This document shows positions 23,058 through 33,787 of a stretch of 44,873 nt of DNA, piece after piece (position 1 is the first letter of the stretch; every line of letters begins with the position of its first letter). The notes beneath the pieces were generated by a model, which had not been told where the DNA came from, searched no databases, and worked only from the letters and a program-made list of their open reading frames with translations. Position numbers and translations under genes: made by a program. The DNA is taken from NCBI GenBank assembly GCA_001586965.3, contig LUCW03000024.1, forward strand, positions 242,501 to 287,373. The letters run 5' to 3'. Source of the stretch: Sphaeroforma sirkka (lineage: Eukaryota; Opisthokonta; Ichthyosporea; Ichthyophonida).

Positions 23058-23935
23058 TTTCACGGAAAATCGACCAGACTTGCAGTCATCAACAAAATTA
23101 CGTTATTTAAATTCTTGGCGGGCCCGTTCAACCGGATATCCGATAATTGAGGTCGTGTACACTGTACACTGTACAGTCATGAGGATATTTACACAGTTAA
23201 CACTTTACACACAGATGCAAATGCCAAATTGGCAATTGCATACACAATACATACCTGGCTTTTTTAATACAAAAAAAACGCTCTGCCTCATAGCTTTCTG
23301 AAATGTTTAATTTTCAGAAGGCTATGTCTGCCGCATGTTTTTTTTTAAATGTCGTCTAATAAATACGCAAATACGTAAATACTTTGACTTGGCGTGTCCT
23401 ATTTTTTGCTGGGCCTTGTGAAAGGCGGGGCTAGAACGGCGCGAGGCGAACGGTGTAACTGGAGACCGGAGTCACCAGTGACCCGCAGATTTTTATTAGT
23501 TGTTGGGAGGGATGGTGGGTGTCTTTTCCTCTGGTCGTTTTGTGGACTGTTGTTCTTGTCCAATTTGAGTCTCCTTTTTATACGCGAAACTGATGTCATC
23601 TTTGTCTGTCAGATGTCAATTTGATGTAATCTTGTCTGTCGGATGTCGGACTGTTGACACTATGCGCGAGATAGGATGACCCTAGAACTCGGCTCCAAAA
23701 ACTTCAGAGCTTCCTCTATTTTTAGAGTTAGTAAAATACTAATTAATAATAAAATCCTATGGATTTTTTGGTTGAAAATTATATATAAAGGGCTATGTGT
23801 AAATACTGTGTATTTAGTACTGTATTTGGTTGAGTGCATAACTGTATATTGTGTTTTTTTTTTAACAAAAAAAAACACATCCCAAGTCGAATTATATTGG
23901 ACACGACACATTGTCGGAAGTGCATAAATATGTAC
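23058..23935. other. Spacer between two inverted gypsy relics
   Basis: No conserved reading frame. There are short direct repeats (GTACACTGTACACTGTACAG at about 23,158) and a T-run/A-run palindrome near 23,852-23,877. I see nothing else I can assign. Confidence 0.4.
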
Positions 23936-24232
23936 TGTAAAGTCAACCAGGTCCTGAGTCCTGACACGAAAGAAGAGTTCTACATAGTCGACTTCGCCTA
24001 ATGTTGGTCATATCAATATGTAAGCTTTACAGTAGTAAAGTGAGCTCATGACTGTTGTCATTTCATATTTATACTGGAGCAATAACGGATTGGTCCGAAT
24101 ACGTCACCCTCGCAAATGTCTAAACCGTTAATAAAACGGTTTTACTTTCGTGTCACAAGTAAATATTATAAGTAAAACCAAGAGTGCGACGGTTTTACTT
24201 TCGTGTCATCAGAAAGGCCCGCTGGTTTTACA
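23936..24232 (-). repeat. LTR of gypsy family 4 (3' LTR of copy b)
   Basis: On the minus strand it begins TGTAAAACCAGCG and ends GACTTTACA, matching the termini of 22,810-23,057. It shares internal landmarks (CTCACTTTACTACTGTA, a TATAAATA box). A duplicated GACACGAAAGTAAAACCG segment lies inside it (24,136-24,210). Confidence 0.75.
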
Positions 24233-24239
24233 ACCACCC

Positions 24240-25760
24240 ACGTGTTCTGGCAGAGCAAGAACATGTATCATAAACCAAGGGCTACGGAATTTGCAAACGG
24301 CAAAAGAGTCTCAATAGTAGGAAGTAACAGCCGTCGAATAGTAACAACTGAAGTAGGAAAAGAAGGCTGAGCCTAGACAGACGACGAAAAAGGCCATTCC
24401 AAAAGCTGCGAACCACGAAAATCATAATCAGTTGTTAATCGATAAGCACAACGAACACCAGATTTGATGTTAGATATTCGAGTATCTTTAAGGTGATCCG
24501 CAAGAAACTAAATATCAGCAGGACCAAACACAGAAGTTATTAGTATAATGATGCTTATGGCGGGCCGCAAAGAAAAAGTTGTTAAAATATCGCATAACGT
24601 TCTGCTTCCTCAATCTCAGAGGTGTTCTTAAAAGGATCAACTGGTGGTCAATAGTCTTTCAGTGTAGGTCGGTTCACACGATAGATCTTAACAGTAGCAC
24701 AATCCTGGATAATATAAATTACCGCAGGATTTAGTTCACGAACTACAGCCGGGCGACCCCATAAAGTGTAGGCAGAGAAAGGTTTAGTCTTTAACTTTTA
24801 TAAAATCTTACGTTCCACCGCAATCATGAGAGCATCGGAACGAAAACGGTTAGCTTGAGCTGCCTGCGACTCTTGTACACGACGCAATCACGATCAGTAG
24901 AAGGATTAGTTAAAGTGATAGATGTTTCCCTTTCAGGACGATCCTTTCATATTGAGAATATCTTGCAAATTCTTATGTGCAGCATGATGAAATGGTCGAT
25001 TGGTAACAAGTGTAAAGAGGAACACGTTTGTAATAGTACAGACACTGGAATTCATATCCTGTGCAAACTTCCATCCAAGTTTATCCCATGTACGTTGACT
25101 ACCATTCCGAATAACACATACGAAACAAGTGTCAATTTGTTTCTCAACAATTCCATTATGGCGATGTTCACCCCGGATAACAACATGTCAAGCAATACGC
25201 TCAGTGGTGTACCAATGCTTAAAGATTTTGCAATTCAACGGGTCATCGGCATCGACAACATATTCACAAGTGGTTGTCCAATGCTCCGGTGGTTTCTTAA
25301 TTTGTTGAAGCACATTGTCCATTGCAGCCTTTATATTCACATGGCGGAATTTCGCACCATAAACCAACTTCGTATGTTCATCAATACAGAAAAGTTGACA
25401 TTCAAACCACGTGAGGTTTCTGGCATTACTTTGAAATCAAGATGCCGCAGAGCACCAAAGTATTTTCCCCGCGTTGGCTGAGTTAGCAAACCCGTGATAT
25501 GGCCAGGTTGTGCACCTTCAAGGCTACAACCAGTACAGGAAACCATAAAACGCAATAGAAAGGGTCCGGAGAACGACCAATTTAGATGTTTCTCTAAAGT
25601 CCGTTTCGATCGGCGCGGCTGCAAATGGCCCCCATTCATATGTGTAGACCAGATATACTCCAACACCCGCTGGGCCGGAAAAAATCTCGAGCATGACGAG
25701 TAAATTGTCGCTGAAAATGTTCGGCAAGAGCTTCATCCACTGTGATGGGTAGATAAAAAG
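24240..25760 (-). pseudogene. Gypsy-type integrase relic (family 4, copy b)
   Basis: Read right to left, a frame at 25,666-25,337 has MVSCTGCSLEGAQPGHITGL then HLDFKVMPETSRGLNV, the integrase Cys pair and the first catalytic Asp region. RHNGIVEKQIDT follows near 25,150. FSAYTLWGRPAVVRELNPA with YIIQDCATVKIYRVNRP lies near 24,785-24,660. Traces of the C-terminal extension (SGVRCAYRLTTDYDFRG) lie near 24,430. Many stops interrupt it. The order and spacing mirror copy a. Confidence 0.75.
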
Positions 25761-25999
25761 GTGATGGATTGGCTGGTACAACTTTGTAGCTGAAGCATCA
25801 TCAAGTATATATATATCCGTTTTGCTCGGTTTGATACACTTGCGTGATTTATATATATATATATTTATATTTTATGCATATTTTTAAAATTATTTTAAAT
25901 CTAGAGCAAATTGGAGTGATTAGTAATATATGCAATTTTTAGCATTTTTTATTTCTAAATTTTTATAGATTAATTAGTCATCCGACCATTTCCCAACAA

Positions 26000-27400
26000 C
26001 CATTCATTCTTCTTTTGATTTTTTAATCCATCTTCGGTCCGAAAATCCAGATACTTCAATTCCAATGCGACTTTTCAGGCCGTCGTTGACAATCAAGGCC
26101 TCCCTCTGACTAATTAGCAGTCATAGGACGTTTGAACAATGTTTTGACTGGCCTAGTCAATCCACACAACACGAACATGATGCAGTATCGCAGTTAGGGG
26201 TATAGAAGAACGTAATTTGGCGTAGAGAAGGTCGATATGGCAGATTTTCATAGGTGTGGGCGAGTACAGCGACGACAAAGGGCAGATAGAGGTGATCAAG
26301 AAAAGCAGGTAGCAATGTAGAATCGACAGTGTCAGGCGACGTAGAATGGAAACGTGTGAATTAAGCGCGCGTGAGACAGGTAGCAATGCAGAAGAGGAGC
26401 TAGGCACAGTTTGGGAGAAACTGAGACAGAAAAAATGCGATTTCAACTCGTATTTTCAACAAATATCAACTACGGGAGCAAGTTTTGGTAATCAATTGGC
26501 TAGACGAAAAGACTGGCATGGTTAGAAGATCGATTTTTCGAAAATATCTCGGAGTCGAATGTTCGCCATCGTTGCATGCGCGAACTTCGATGGTCACGAA
26601 AGCATAGAAAAAAAAAATATATCACGGGGGGTATCGAACCCACGACCAACACACAACTAGAAGACATATTTACCGATGTTACAAGACAGAATACATTTTC
26701 GTATATATATATACATATATATATATATATACTTAAATTTCCATTCTAGAGAGAAAGGAAGTCAACGTAAGTGAATCAGCCGTAGGACCAACATAGCCTG
26801 GTACGGTTGTATGATTGTTGGTGAAAACTAAGGAGAACGTTATCACCGACGTATAAGGCGAATCGTCAAGATGCAGCGGACTCTTGCAAAGTACAGAAGA
26901 AATAGTACATGCAAAAGTAGACAGCACTTATCAGGCATCGTGCAAGTACACTCAAGTTGGTTTGAATAAGGAATTTGTTTTTGGTTTTCCAACTTCATAA
27001 CCGATGTATCTACCTTGGGCTTCAAGGTTATTCTTGGGAACCTTGACCTGAACTTCCTGGCTGCAGGCCTCGGATTTGATTGATGTTGGAGTACAGTGGT
27101 CCGAAGGTTGGATTAAAGGAGCATTCAGAACGCTAGAACACGACAGGCGGTTGATCATTGAACACGCTTCGAGTCTATCAGCAACTCTTAATTACTCCTA
27201 TAGACAGAGCAAAGGAGAGCAAAACGAGTACTCATTAACAAAACCAACCCAAACAAAATGATTAGCAATCATCAAGGAGCAAGGTGTATTCGAGCGCAAC
27301 GAGTTTTCGGGGACCCGCAAGCAGACCTTGTAGACATCAACATGATTCAATGATAATTAGCTATTTTGGTATCACGAGAGGAGAACGGCGGAAGAAAGTG
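26000..27400. other. Unassigned stretch upstream of the chromovirus
   Basis: Several frames of 60-100 codons exist on both strands, but none has a recognisable motif. TA microsatellites lie near 25,800-25,870 and 26,700-26,731. No sequence resembling the candidate LTR at 33,788-33,967 is seen here, so the 5' LTR of the next element seems to be missing. Confidence 0.4.
26608..26690 (-). ncRNA. tRNA-like sequence ending in a T run
   Basis: Minus strand: GGTCGTGGGTTCGATACCCC resembles a tRNA T arm and B box (GGTTCGATACC), followed 11 bases later by a run of ten T, a pol III terminator. An A-box-like CATCGGTAAAT lies upstream. No full cloverleaf forms, so it is a tRNA pseudogene or SINE head at best. 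Confidence 0.3.
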
Positions 27401-27510
27401 TGTAACACAAATGGCTGAAGTCAACTATTATATAATAGCCGACACTCCTTCAATCTGGACCAACTATTCATCAACAACACAAAGCCATACATCGAAGTCT
27501 TAACATCAAG

Positions 27511-28887
27511 ATGCCTATGCGTCCAACACCCCGTAGCCCTCGACGCACTCGTCGCGACGGCAAAGCAACCCAGAGATCTTTGTCAGATTTCGAGCAGACC
27601 CACCAAGGAGGCACAGCTTCTTCGCGCCAGACAGTAGCATCGCGTCGAAGAGATGAACAACCGCGACATGAACAGACAGACCAAGACGTGGGCCAGGCAG
27701 CAAGCAGGCGACATCAGTTGGGGCACGGGTCTCGCTTATCGGCAAGAGGGAGAGCAGATCCAGAAGACAGTGAGGTGCAATTTGTGATTAGGCATACTAG
27801 TCGTTCAAAGTCTGCTGAACCAGCAGCTGAGCGACACAGGGTAGCCAATGTCCGAGGTACTTCGGGCATTCATTCAGCGGGTGATAGACCGTATTCATGG
27901 CAGCCTTTTCACCGAGCACCTGAACGAGATTTCACTCGAAAGCGAACTCGATCGGGGAGTTTTACCAGTGCAAGTCAGGATTCCCTCGCAGGCAACGGGG
28001 ATGAACGACAAGTCCAACGGCATAGAAATATGTCAGGGTGGGCCACGGGCACTCGTCAGCAAAACTCTGACGAAATCAGGGGCCGACAGCTAGAGCAATA
28101 TTTGAGCGACCCACATGGGGATTATCATAGGGAAGCCGAACGAAAACAACTACGTAGACGATGGGAACTCAGCCGACAGCACCGAGACTTCGCGCGATCG
28201 ATACAGGATATGCGCAAGGCTAGTTACGTTGACGACGGTAAGCGCAAGTATAGTGACGTCGACGACGGTAAGCGCAAGTCTAGTGAGGTCGACGACGGTA
28301 ATGTTCATGGCAGCAGAAAACGACCGCACAAAGACGAACAGGCGAGAGAGCCGATCATGACACCAGCGCAGTGGAACGAGCATCGCCGAGCCATGTGTCA
28401 ACGCCTCGAAGGGAAGATATCCTTCTTTGTGGATGAACTTTGTCGAGCACAGGGAAACTACGATGTCCCAAGATGTACATTACTAACGTCCACGATCGAT
28501 ACGTTGAAAGGAGCGTTGAATACTCAATTGGAAGCTATCAGGAAGAACAGAGCTCCGGAGCCACGGACATGGCCCGATTGGCCTTTAGACCGTTATCAAT
28601 TAAGCAGCACAGCCGATAGAGACACACGAGGGGCGCTAGAAGAGGCACTGAAGAACGCCCATGTCTCAGGACTAGATGAGTCGTGGATGGTACGTTGGTT
28701 CTATAAGGTACTCATACATTTTAAGGCAGCAAAGGCCACAATTGACTATCTCCGTGACAACCATAATGAGCTGAGGGTATATCCGGCGGAACAGGTCATA
28801 GACCAAATCTGTCAACATGAGAGCAAGGCCACCGTAGACCCTACCTTTAAGAAGTTGGCGAAGGGTAATCCCGCACCAAGGGTGTAG
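27511..28887 (+). CDS. Gag N-terminal part (family 2 chromovirus)
   Basis: 458 codons from an ATG 80 bases after a TATA-like box. The first 300 residues are very rich in Arg/Ser/Gln and look disordered. A codon-aligned 30-bp repeat (28,226-28,305) encodes three copies of the type VDDGKRKSSE. Residues 300-458 form a helical, capsid-like segment (SWMVRWFYKVLIHFKAAKAT, LRDNHNELRVYPAEQVIDQI). The frame ends at TAG 28,885, but the next 30 codons continue in another frame (GVESAREHLNKIVEVHKRAWERADM). The homologous minus-strand copy reads NHRRARERCQTDAD there. The stop is thus a frameshift effect. Confidence 0.8.
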   Translation: MPMRPTPRSPRRTRRDGKATQRSLSDFEQTHQGGTASSRQTVASRRRDEQPRHEQTDQDVGQAASRRHQLGHGSRLSARGRADPEDSEVQFVIRHTSRSKSAEPAAERHRVANVRGTSGIHSAGDRPYSWQPFHRAPERDFTRKRTRSGSFTSASQDSLAGNGDERQVQRHRNMSGWATGTRQQNSDEIRGRQLEQYLSDPHGDYHREAERKQLRRRWELSRQHRDFARSIQDMRKASYVDDGKRKYSDVDDGKRKSSEVDDGNVHGSRKRPHKDEQAREPIMTPAQWNEHRRAMCQRLEGKISFFVDELCRAQGNYDVPRCTLLTSTIDTLKGALNTQLEAIRKNRAPEPRTWPDWPLDRYQLSSTADRDTRGALEEALKNAHVSGLDESWMVRWFYKVLIHFKAAKATIDYLRDNHNELRVYPAEQVIDQICQHESKATVDPTFKKLAKGNPAPRV

Positions 28888-29586
28888 AGTCAGCCAGGGA
28901 ACATTTGAACAAGATTGTGGAAGTTCACAAGAGAGCCTGGGAGCGAGCAGATATGGGGCAAGGACTTTCCTAAGCGGTTGCTTAATCACTGCCTCATACA
29001 GGCCCTCGAGGACCTGACAGGTAATATGACGTATGAACGCACGCTACAACACCACATAGGTTGGGACCACCTGGAGACTGAAGACCTTCTCCGCATTTTA
29101 AATCCAGACATACAAGAAACCGATGCCATCCTCAGACAACGGGTACGGACACAGATGAATGTGGGGGATAGGCGTAGACAGTTTCCAGCCCAACAACGAG
29201 ATCGTAATTTGAATACGAATACAGGAGGAGGCAGCACACAACGCACAAGCACGTCTACGACCACCACGTGTTACGCGTGCAGAGCGGGTGCCCCACCCAG
29301 TTTCAGGCATATATCATCCTGCAAGCACTACCAGTCGAACAAAAGGGTTGGATTCACATCCAGCTCGGGCCGAGGATTTAAGCAAGGCGTATCCTTCGAT
29401 AAGAGTTTGCCCGCGGTCAACACCATTACGGCTCTAACAGACTCGGACGACCAGCAAACGGAGCAGGAGGAGACCACGCCTACAGACACACACATTGCTT
29501 CCATACTGGCACACCCAGACGAAATCGAACAGGGTGAGTTAGAAGAGGATGCAACGTGGGAAACCATAGGCAGCGATCAGGAATAG
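28870..29586 (+). CDS. Gag C-terminal part with CCHC-like finger (family 2)
   Basis: Open from 28,915 in the same frame as the N-terminal part. It contains LLNHCLIQALEDLTGN and MTYERTLQHHIGWDHLETED, and aligns with the minus-strand copy at 34,639-35,415. The putative nucleic-acid-binding finger is C-X2-C-X9-H-X3-C (TCYACRAGAPPSFRHISSC), longer than the usual CX2CX4HX4C knuckle, and the same spacing occurs in the second copy. The frame ends at TAG (29,584-29,586). The protease frame continues in phase right after this stop. Confidence 0.8.
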
Positions 29587-31185
29587 GACGTAAGGGTGTC
29601 GGATGTAGATGCAACTTTAGTTTTCCCGTCTAGCACACCTGTGATACTATCGATCAAAGATCCATTACTTTCAATGGACAATCGAGTATTCATATCCATC
29701 CTGATTAACGGTAAGACATGCAGGGCGTTAGTGGATTCTGGGGCAAACAGAAGTTGCATTGATTCGACATCCGCACACGATTGGGGATTGCAAATTAAGT
29801 CGGCTCCGGAGGGATCCTATATATACCTAGCTGATCGTAGTCTTCGTACACGGCGAATAGGCTCAACCGTACAAACTCCAGTACGATATGGTCTAGAGCT
29901 CACAGAACAGTCTTTCGAGCTAATGAATCTACCACCGGCTATCGACGCAATCGTAGGCCAGGATCTTATGCCTGGCTTAGGGCTATACGTGGGAGGCCTT
30001 CAATCGCCATTCTCACCCATAGATCCAACGGAGCTAGACAAACTATTGGAACCAATACCGCTGAGACGACCACCAGATTTGACCGAGGAAACCGGTGTTC
30101 GCCTGGAACTAGACAAGGAACTGAGGGACAATGACGGTATTCGAGAAAAGGACAGGTGCAGACTGGAAGGAGGCGAAGTTAGATTGCCAGTGACACCAGA
30201 TCAAGCTGCAAGGATGCGGAAGGCAGTAAGGAACTTTGTAGCAGACAAATGGATACCATGGGTAGATAGACAGGTGCAGAAGTGGATTCAAGATTTGGTC
30301 ATAGTTCAAAGGGATACAGCCACTTCCGTCAACTTACCCTTGCTCGCCGTGCCAGAGTATACTCAATCTGGAGAACTAAAGAAAGTGCGAGTGTGTTTGG
30401 ACCTCAGAGCGGTGAATGCATTAATACCGGCGGATCAGTTCATTATTCCCCGTATCAACGACATCATTGGTAACATCAAAGGGAAGAGATATTACACGAC
30501 ATTGGATCTAACCGCAGCGTACCATCGACTCCCAATTCACCCTGATTCTCAGTATCTATTCAGTTTCACACATGGCAAAAGCCAGTATTCCTTTACATCA
30601 GCGCCATTTGGACTACACACACTGACGCAGCAGTTTCAGCGTACACTGAGTGTGATATTGCAAGGACTTCCGGCACACCACTACCTGGACGACATCGTAA
30701 TAGCAACAGATGACTACGAGGAACACGTACGAGTAGCGAAAGAGGTCATTCGGCGGCTGACGTACCACAGTTTCAAGCTAAACCCTTCAAAATGTCATTT
30801 TGCAGTCAAAGAAGTCATGATCCTAGGGAAGCGAGTATCGAAGGCCGGAATTGATATTTGCCATGAAAAGCAGGCCAAGCTCATTGACTGGCCAACCCCG
30901 AAGAAGTACAAAGACATTGCATCAGCCTTGGGATTAGCCAACTTTCTTCACGAGCACCTACCAAACTTTGCAGAGGTAGTTGCCCCACTCCGGGAATTTG
31001 TAAGACTGAAGCCTAAGGAAATCATTGGAGACAGGTGGGAACAGAGACACCAGCAAGCTTGGGATGCCATGAAGCAAGCCATAGTTGAGGCAGTAGTGTT
31101 GAAATTTCCCGTCGACGAAGTACCTTTACAACTCGAAACGGATGTAAGCGACTACGGTATTGAGGTGCATTGTTCCAGACCATAG
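29587..31185 (+). pseudogene. Pol part 1: protease, RT and start of RNase H (family 2)
   Basis: The frame is continuous with gag across a single TAG. The protease has ALVDSGANRSCID (Asp codon 29,734), followed by LADRSLRTRR and AIVGQDLMPGLGLYV. RT has VCLDLRAVNALIPADQF, YTTLDLTAAYHRLPI (first catalytic Asp), FTSAPFGL and HYLDDIVIATD (30,682). RNase H begins LETDVSDYG. The frame then runs into TAG at 31,183; the same protein continues in another frame from about 31,165, which points to a one-base loss near 31,160. Otherwise all protease and RT catalytic residues are intact. Confidence 0.9.
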
Positions 31186-33374
31186 AAGGGAAGAAGCAAT
31201 ACCTAATGTTCTTCAGCAAGACCCTCAACGCAGCACAGCGCAATTACGCAACACCCATGAAGGAATTATTGGCCTTGGTATATGGTCTCACACACTTCCG
31301 GGATCATCTCGAAGGTCAACGCTTTTCAGTGTTGACTGATCACAAGGCTTTGGTGTATATGAACACACAGCTAAAGCTGAATCCGATGCTACAACGATGG
31401 CATCACATCATAGCGCCTTTCAATTTTACTATCTCGCACATCCCGGGTATAAAGAACGTGTTACCAGACGCGTGGTCTAGGCTTCATGAGGGAACTGTTG
31501 AGACTGAGGACCCGGAGGTACTATATGCAGAATGTTGGCAACTTTTTCCAGACTACTTTGAGCAAGCGCAACGGATTATGGGTGAGAATAATGTTGATGT
31601 CTTTGCTTCGCATCAGGACCATCATTTGCCACGCTACTACACCGACGATGACAGGGGTGGAGCGTTTGCACATTGTTGGAAGGATATAGACGGATGGATG
31701 AACCCACCATGGAGATTAATCCATAGAATGTTGCGCAAGATACGATCAGAGAGGGCCACAGCTACGGTGGTGTGTCTACCGTGGGCGCCCCACGAGCCTT
31801 GGTTCCAGTTATTCAAGTCGCTTCTACAAAGAGACCCAGTATTAGTTCCAAGGACAGCCCACTCCTTCCTCAAATACGGAAAGTATGCGAGTGGCAAGGC
31901 ACCATGGGGTCACACAGTCATTGCCAGAGTAGGCCCACGCAATGGTTACAGCCTTCCAGCGACGTTTTCAGCACGATTGGGATATGCAGAACCGTCCTCA
32001 GTATCGAACGTCACCCCATTAGATACGTCTCGGCTAGTATCGATCGCTATCTCGGAAGTAGCCATGACGGATTCTCCAGATGAGGAAGAGATAAGCCGTC
32101 GCACACAGCTCACCTTGTGCCAGCATGAGATTGGGCATCATAGAGCAGAAGATACAGTTGCTCAACTACAGCAGAACGGACATTTGTGGCCTAACGCTCT
32201 GGAACTTGCACAAACAGTTAGGAGAAACTGTCGCACATGTCTAGGACAGAGGGTGTTACGAAAGGGATTTCACCCGATGATTAATATAACGGCAAAGTAT
32301 CCGTGGGATCATATTCAAGTCGACATGATTCCAATGCCACTAGTTTCAGCAGCAGGAAATCGATATATATTGCACGTCTTGGATATAGCAACGGGGTACT
32401 CGATATTGAGAGCAACGGCCACAAAGTCAGCAGAAGTGGTGACATCTAAACTTATGGAGGTGTTTGGGGAACATGGTTTTCCCAGGAAAATTCAATCAGA
32501 CGAGGGAGGCGAGTTTTCGAACAAGATTGTTAAATTAATAACTCAAGAAGTTGGAGTGATGCATGCAAAGTCGCCACCATATCGTCCTCAGGTTCTGGGA
32601 GCAGCGGAGAGAAGACACAGAGACATCCACGAAGGAGTTCGCAAGCTATGTGAATCTTTGCCTACGGCATGGGATGTCCGACTACCACTTATTATGCTGT
32701 GCCAGAACCTCCGAATATCTCGGCGACACAAGACAGCACCATTCAGTGCTTACTTCGGTCGCCGTCATGTTCCGTTTGCTGACTTCACGGATGACCTTCC
32801 GGGGAATCAGCCGGTCACCAATGAGGCTTGGGCACACCGGCTGGATCGTTTGCACGACACTATCTTGCCGACGCTTTACAAGGTCACGCAGAAATACGCA
32901 GACACACTATCCAGGCAGTTTGACCGCCTCCATGCTTACGATTTTATCGCCTTTCAACCAGGGGATGTGGTAATGGTACGGTCCGAAGGTCGCACAACCA
33001 AAGCAATGCGACCAATGTTTGGACCATACGTTGTCAAAGCCAGACAGGGACAAGGATATGAACTGACACACAAGGATGGTTCACTTCCAGATACTTTCAA
33101 AGGTAAACCAGTTAGAGTGGAACTTTTGCGACTAGTCCATAGAGCCACCGAAAAGCCTTTAGAAGATCATATGTGGCAGGATAGTTCCTCGTTCCGTTAC
33201 ATCATTCGACATAGACAGAATGATTCCACAGGGAATACAGAATACTTGGTTCGCTGGCGGGATGGTGATCCAACTTGGGAGTCAGCCGAAGCTTTTGACG
33301 ATCCGAATGACATCGCGGCATACCACAAAGCCGAGCAAACTCGGCAGAAGAAGAAAGCGGCACAACAACAATAA
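31165..33374 (+). CDS. Pol part 2: RNase H, Dam-like domain, integrase, chromodomain (family 2)
   Basis: RNase H: QYLMFFSKTLNAAQRNY, MKELLALVYGL (Glu), LTDHKALVYM (Asp) and ISHIPGIKNVLPDAWSRL. A Dam-like domain follows (about 31,560-31,915): VDVFASHQDHHLPRYYT, GWMNPPWRLIHRMLRKI, TVVCLPWAPHEPWFQLF. Integrase: H-X3-H (HEIGHH), CRTC, IQVDMIPMPL (Asp 32,322), QSDEGGEF (Asp 32,499), GAAERRHRD (Glu 32,607). A GPY/F-like FGPYVVKARQG block follows. Last is a chromodomain (about 33,190-33,345): FRYIIRHRQND, EYLVRWRDGDPTWES, then a Lys/Gln tail. Chromodomains steer chromovirus integration to heterochromatin. The ~734-codon frame is intact. Confidence 0.92.
31560..31920 (+). other. Dam-like N6-adenine methyltransferase domain inside gypsy Pol
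   Basis: Between the RNase H end (WSRL at about 31,480) and the integrase zinc region (about 32,110) lies a segment with the features of phage Dam and DIRS-type adenine methyltransferase domains. VDVFASHQDHHLPRYYT is followed by a short acidic loop and Trp, then the catalytic-type motif N-P-P-W (31,701-31,712), LIHRMLRKI, a VVCLPWAPHEPWF strand and an LVP strand. Family knowledge: (D/N)PP(Y/F/W) is motif IV of N6-adenine and N4-cytosine methyltransferases, and DIRS elements carry such a domain after RNase H. Its presence in a DDE-integrase gypsy element is the unusual point. Activity is not shown. Confidence 0.75.
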
Positions 33375-33787
33375 TTCCAACGTTACGTTGATGAATACTA
33401 GATGTCTATCATCTACTTCCGGATCGGAGTTTTGTCTCTCCTCGTGAGATTTCACCACGGTATAGAGGCGAAAGACGATTCCACAACTCGAGCTTATAGG
33501 CGAGTATAACTCCAGCGGATACCCTAGCTTATGGGGGGTGAAAACATACCAGCGGATACCCTAGCTTTTTGGGGGGTGAAAATATACCAGCACAGCCGGG
33601 ATGGTTCAAAAGACCAGTTTCAAGGCAAGAACTTACTCAGCAGAAGGATTTCATTAGTTTATATATATATATATATATATATTGTTTATTTACACTACTA
33701 GTTATATATGTTTAATTTTCAATAGTTTAAGAGGTCATTTATTTTTGAAGCTCTTCAATCACTGGTGACGCTTGAGCTTGAGGGGAG
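33375..33787 (+). other. 3' non-coding region of the chromovirus
   Basis: A ~40-bp unit, CCAGCGGATACCCTAGCTT plus GGGGGGTGAAAA, is repeated twice (33,513-33,590). A TA run lies at 33,660-33,681. The purine tract GAGGGGAG ends at 33,787, just before the candidate LTR. Confidence 0.6.

Noticed and set aside
26153..26446. 97-codon minus-strand frame as a gene
   Set aside because: No start context, splice support or conserved motif; base composition like the surrounding non-coding DNA.
27000..27510. 5' LTR of the family 2 chromovirus
   Set aside because: I looked for the TGTGGTAAA start and TTTACTACA end found at 33,788-33,967 and did not see them; only a TATA-like box and leader are visible.
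33375..33787. Envelope-like gene after integrase
   Set aside because: No open frame of useful length between the chromodomain and the polypurine tract; none of the gypsy families here shows an env.
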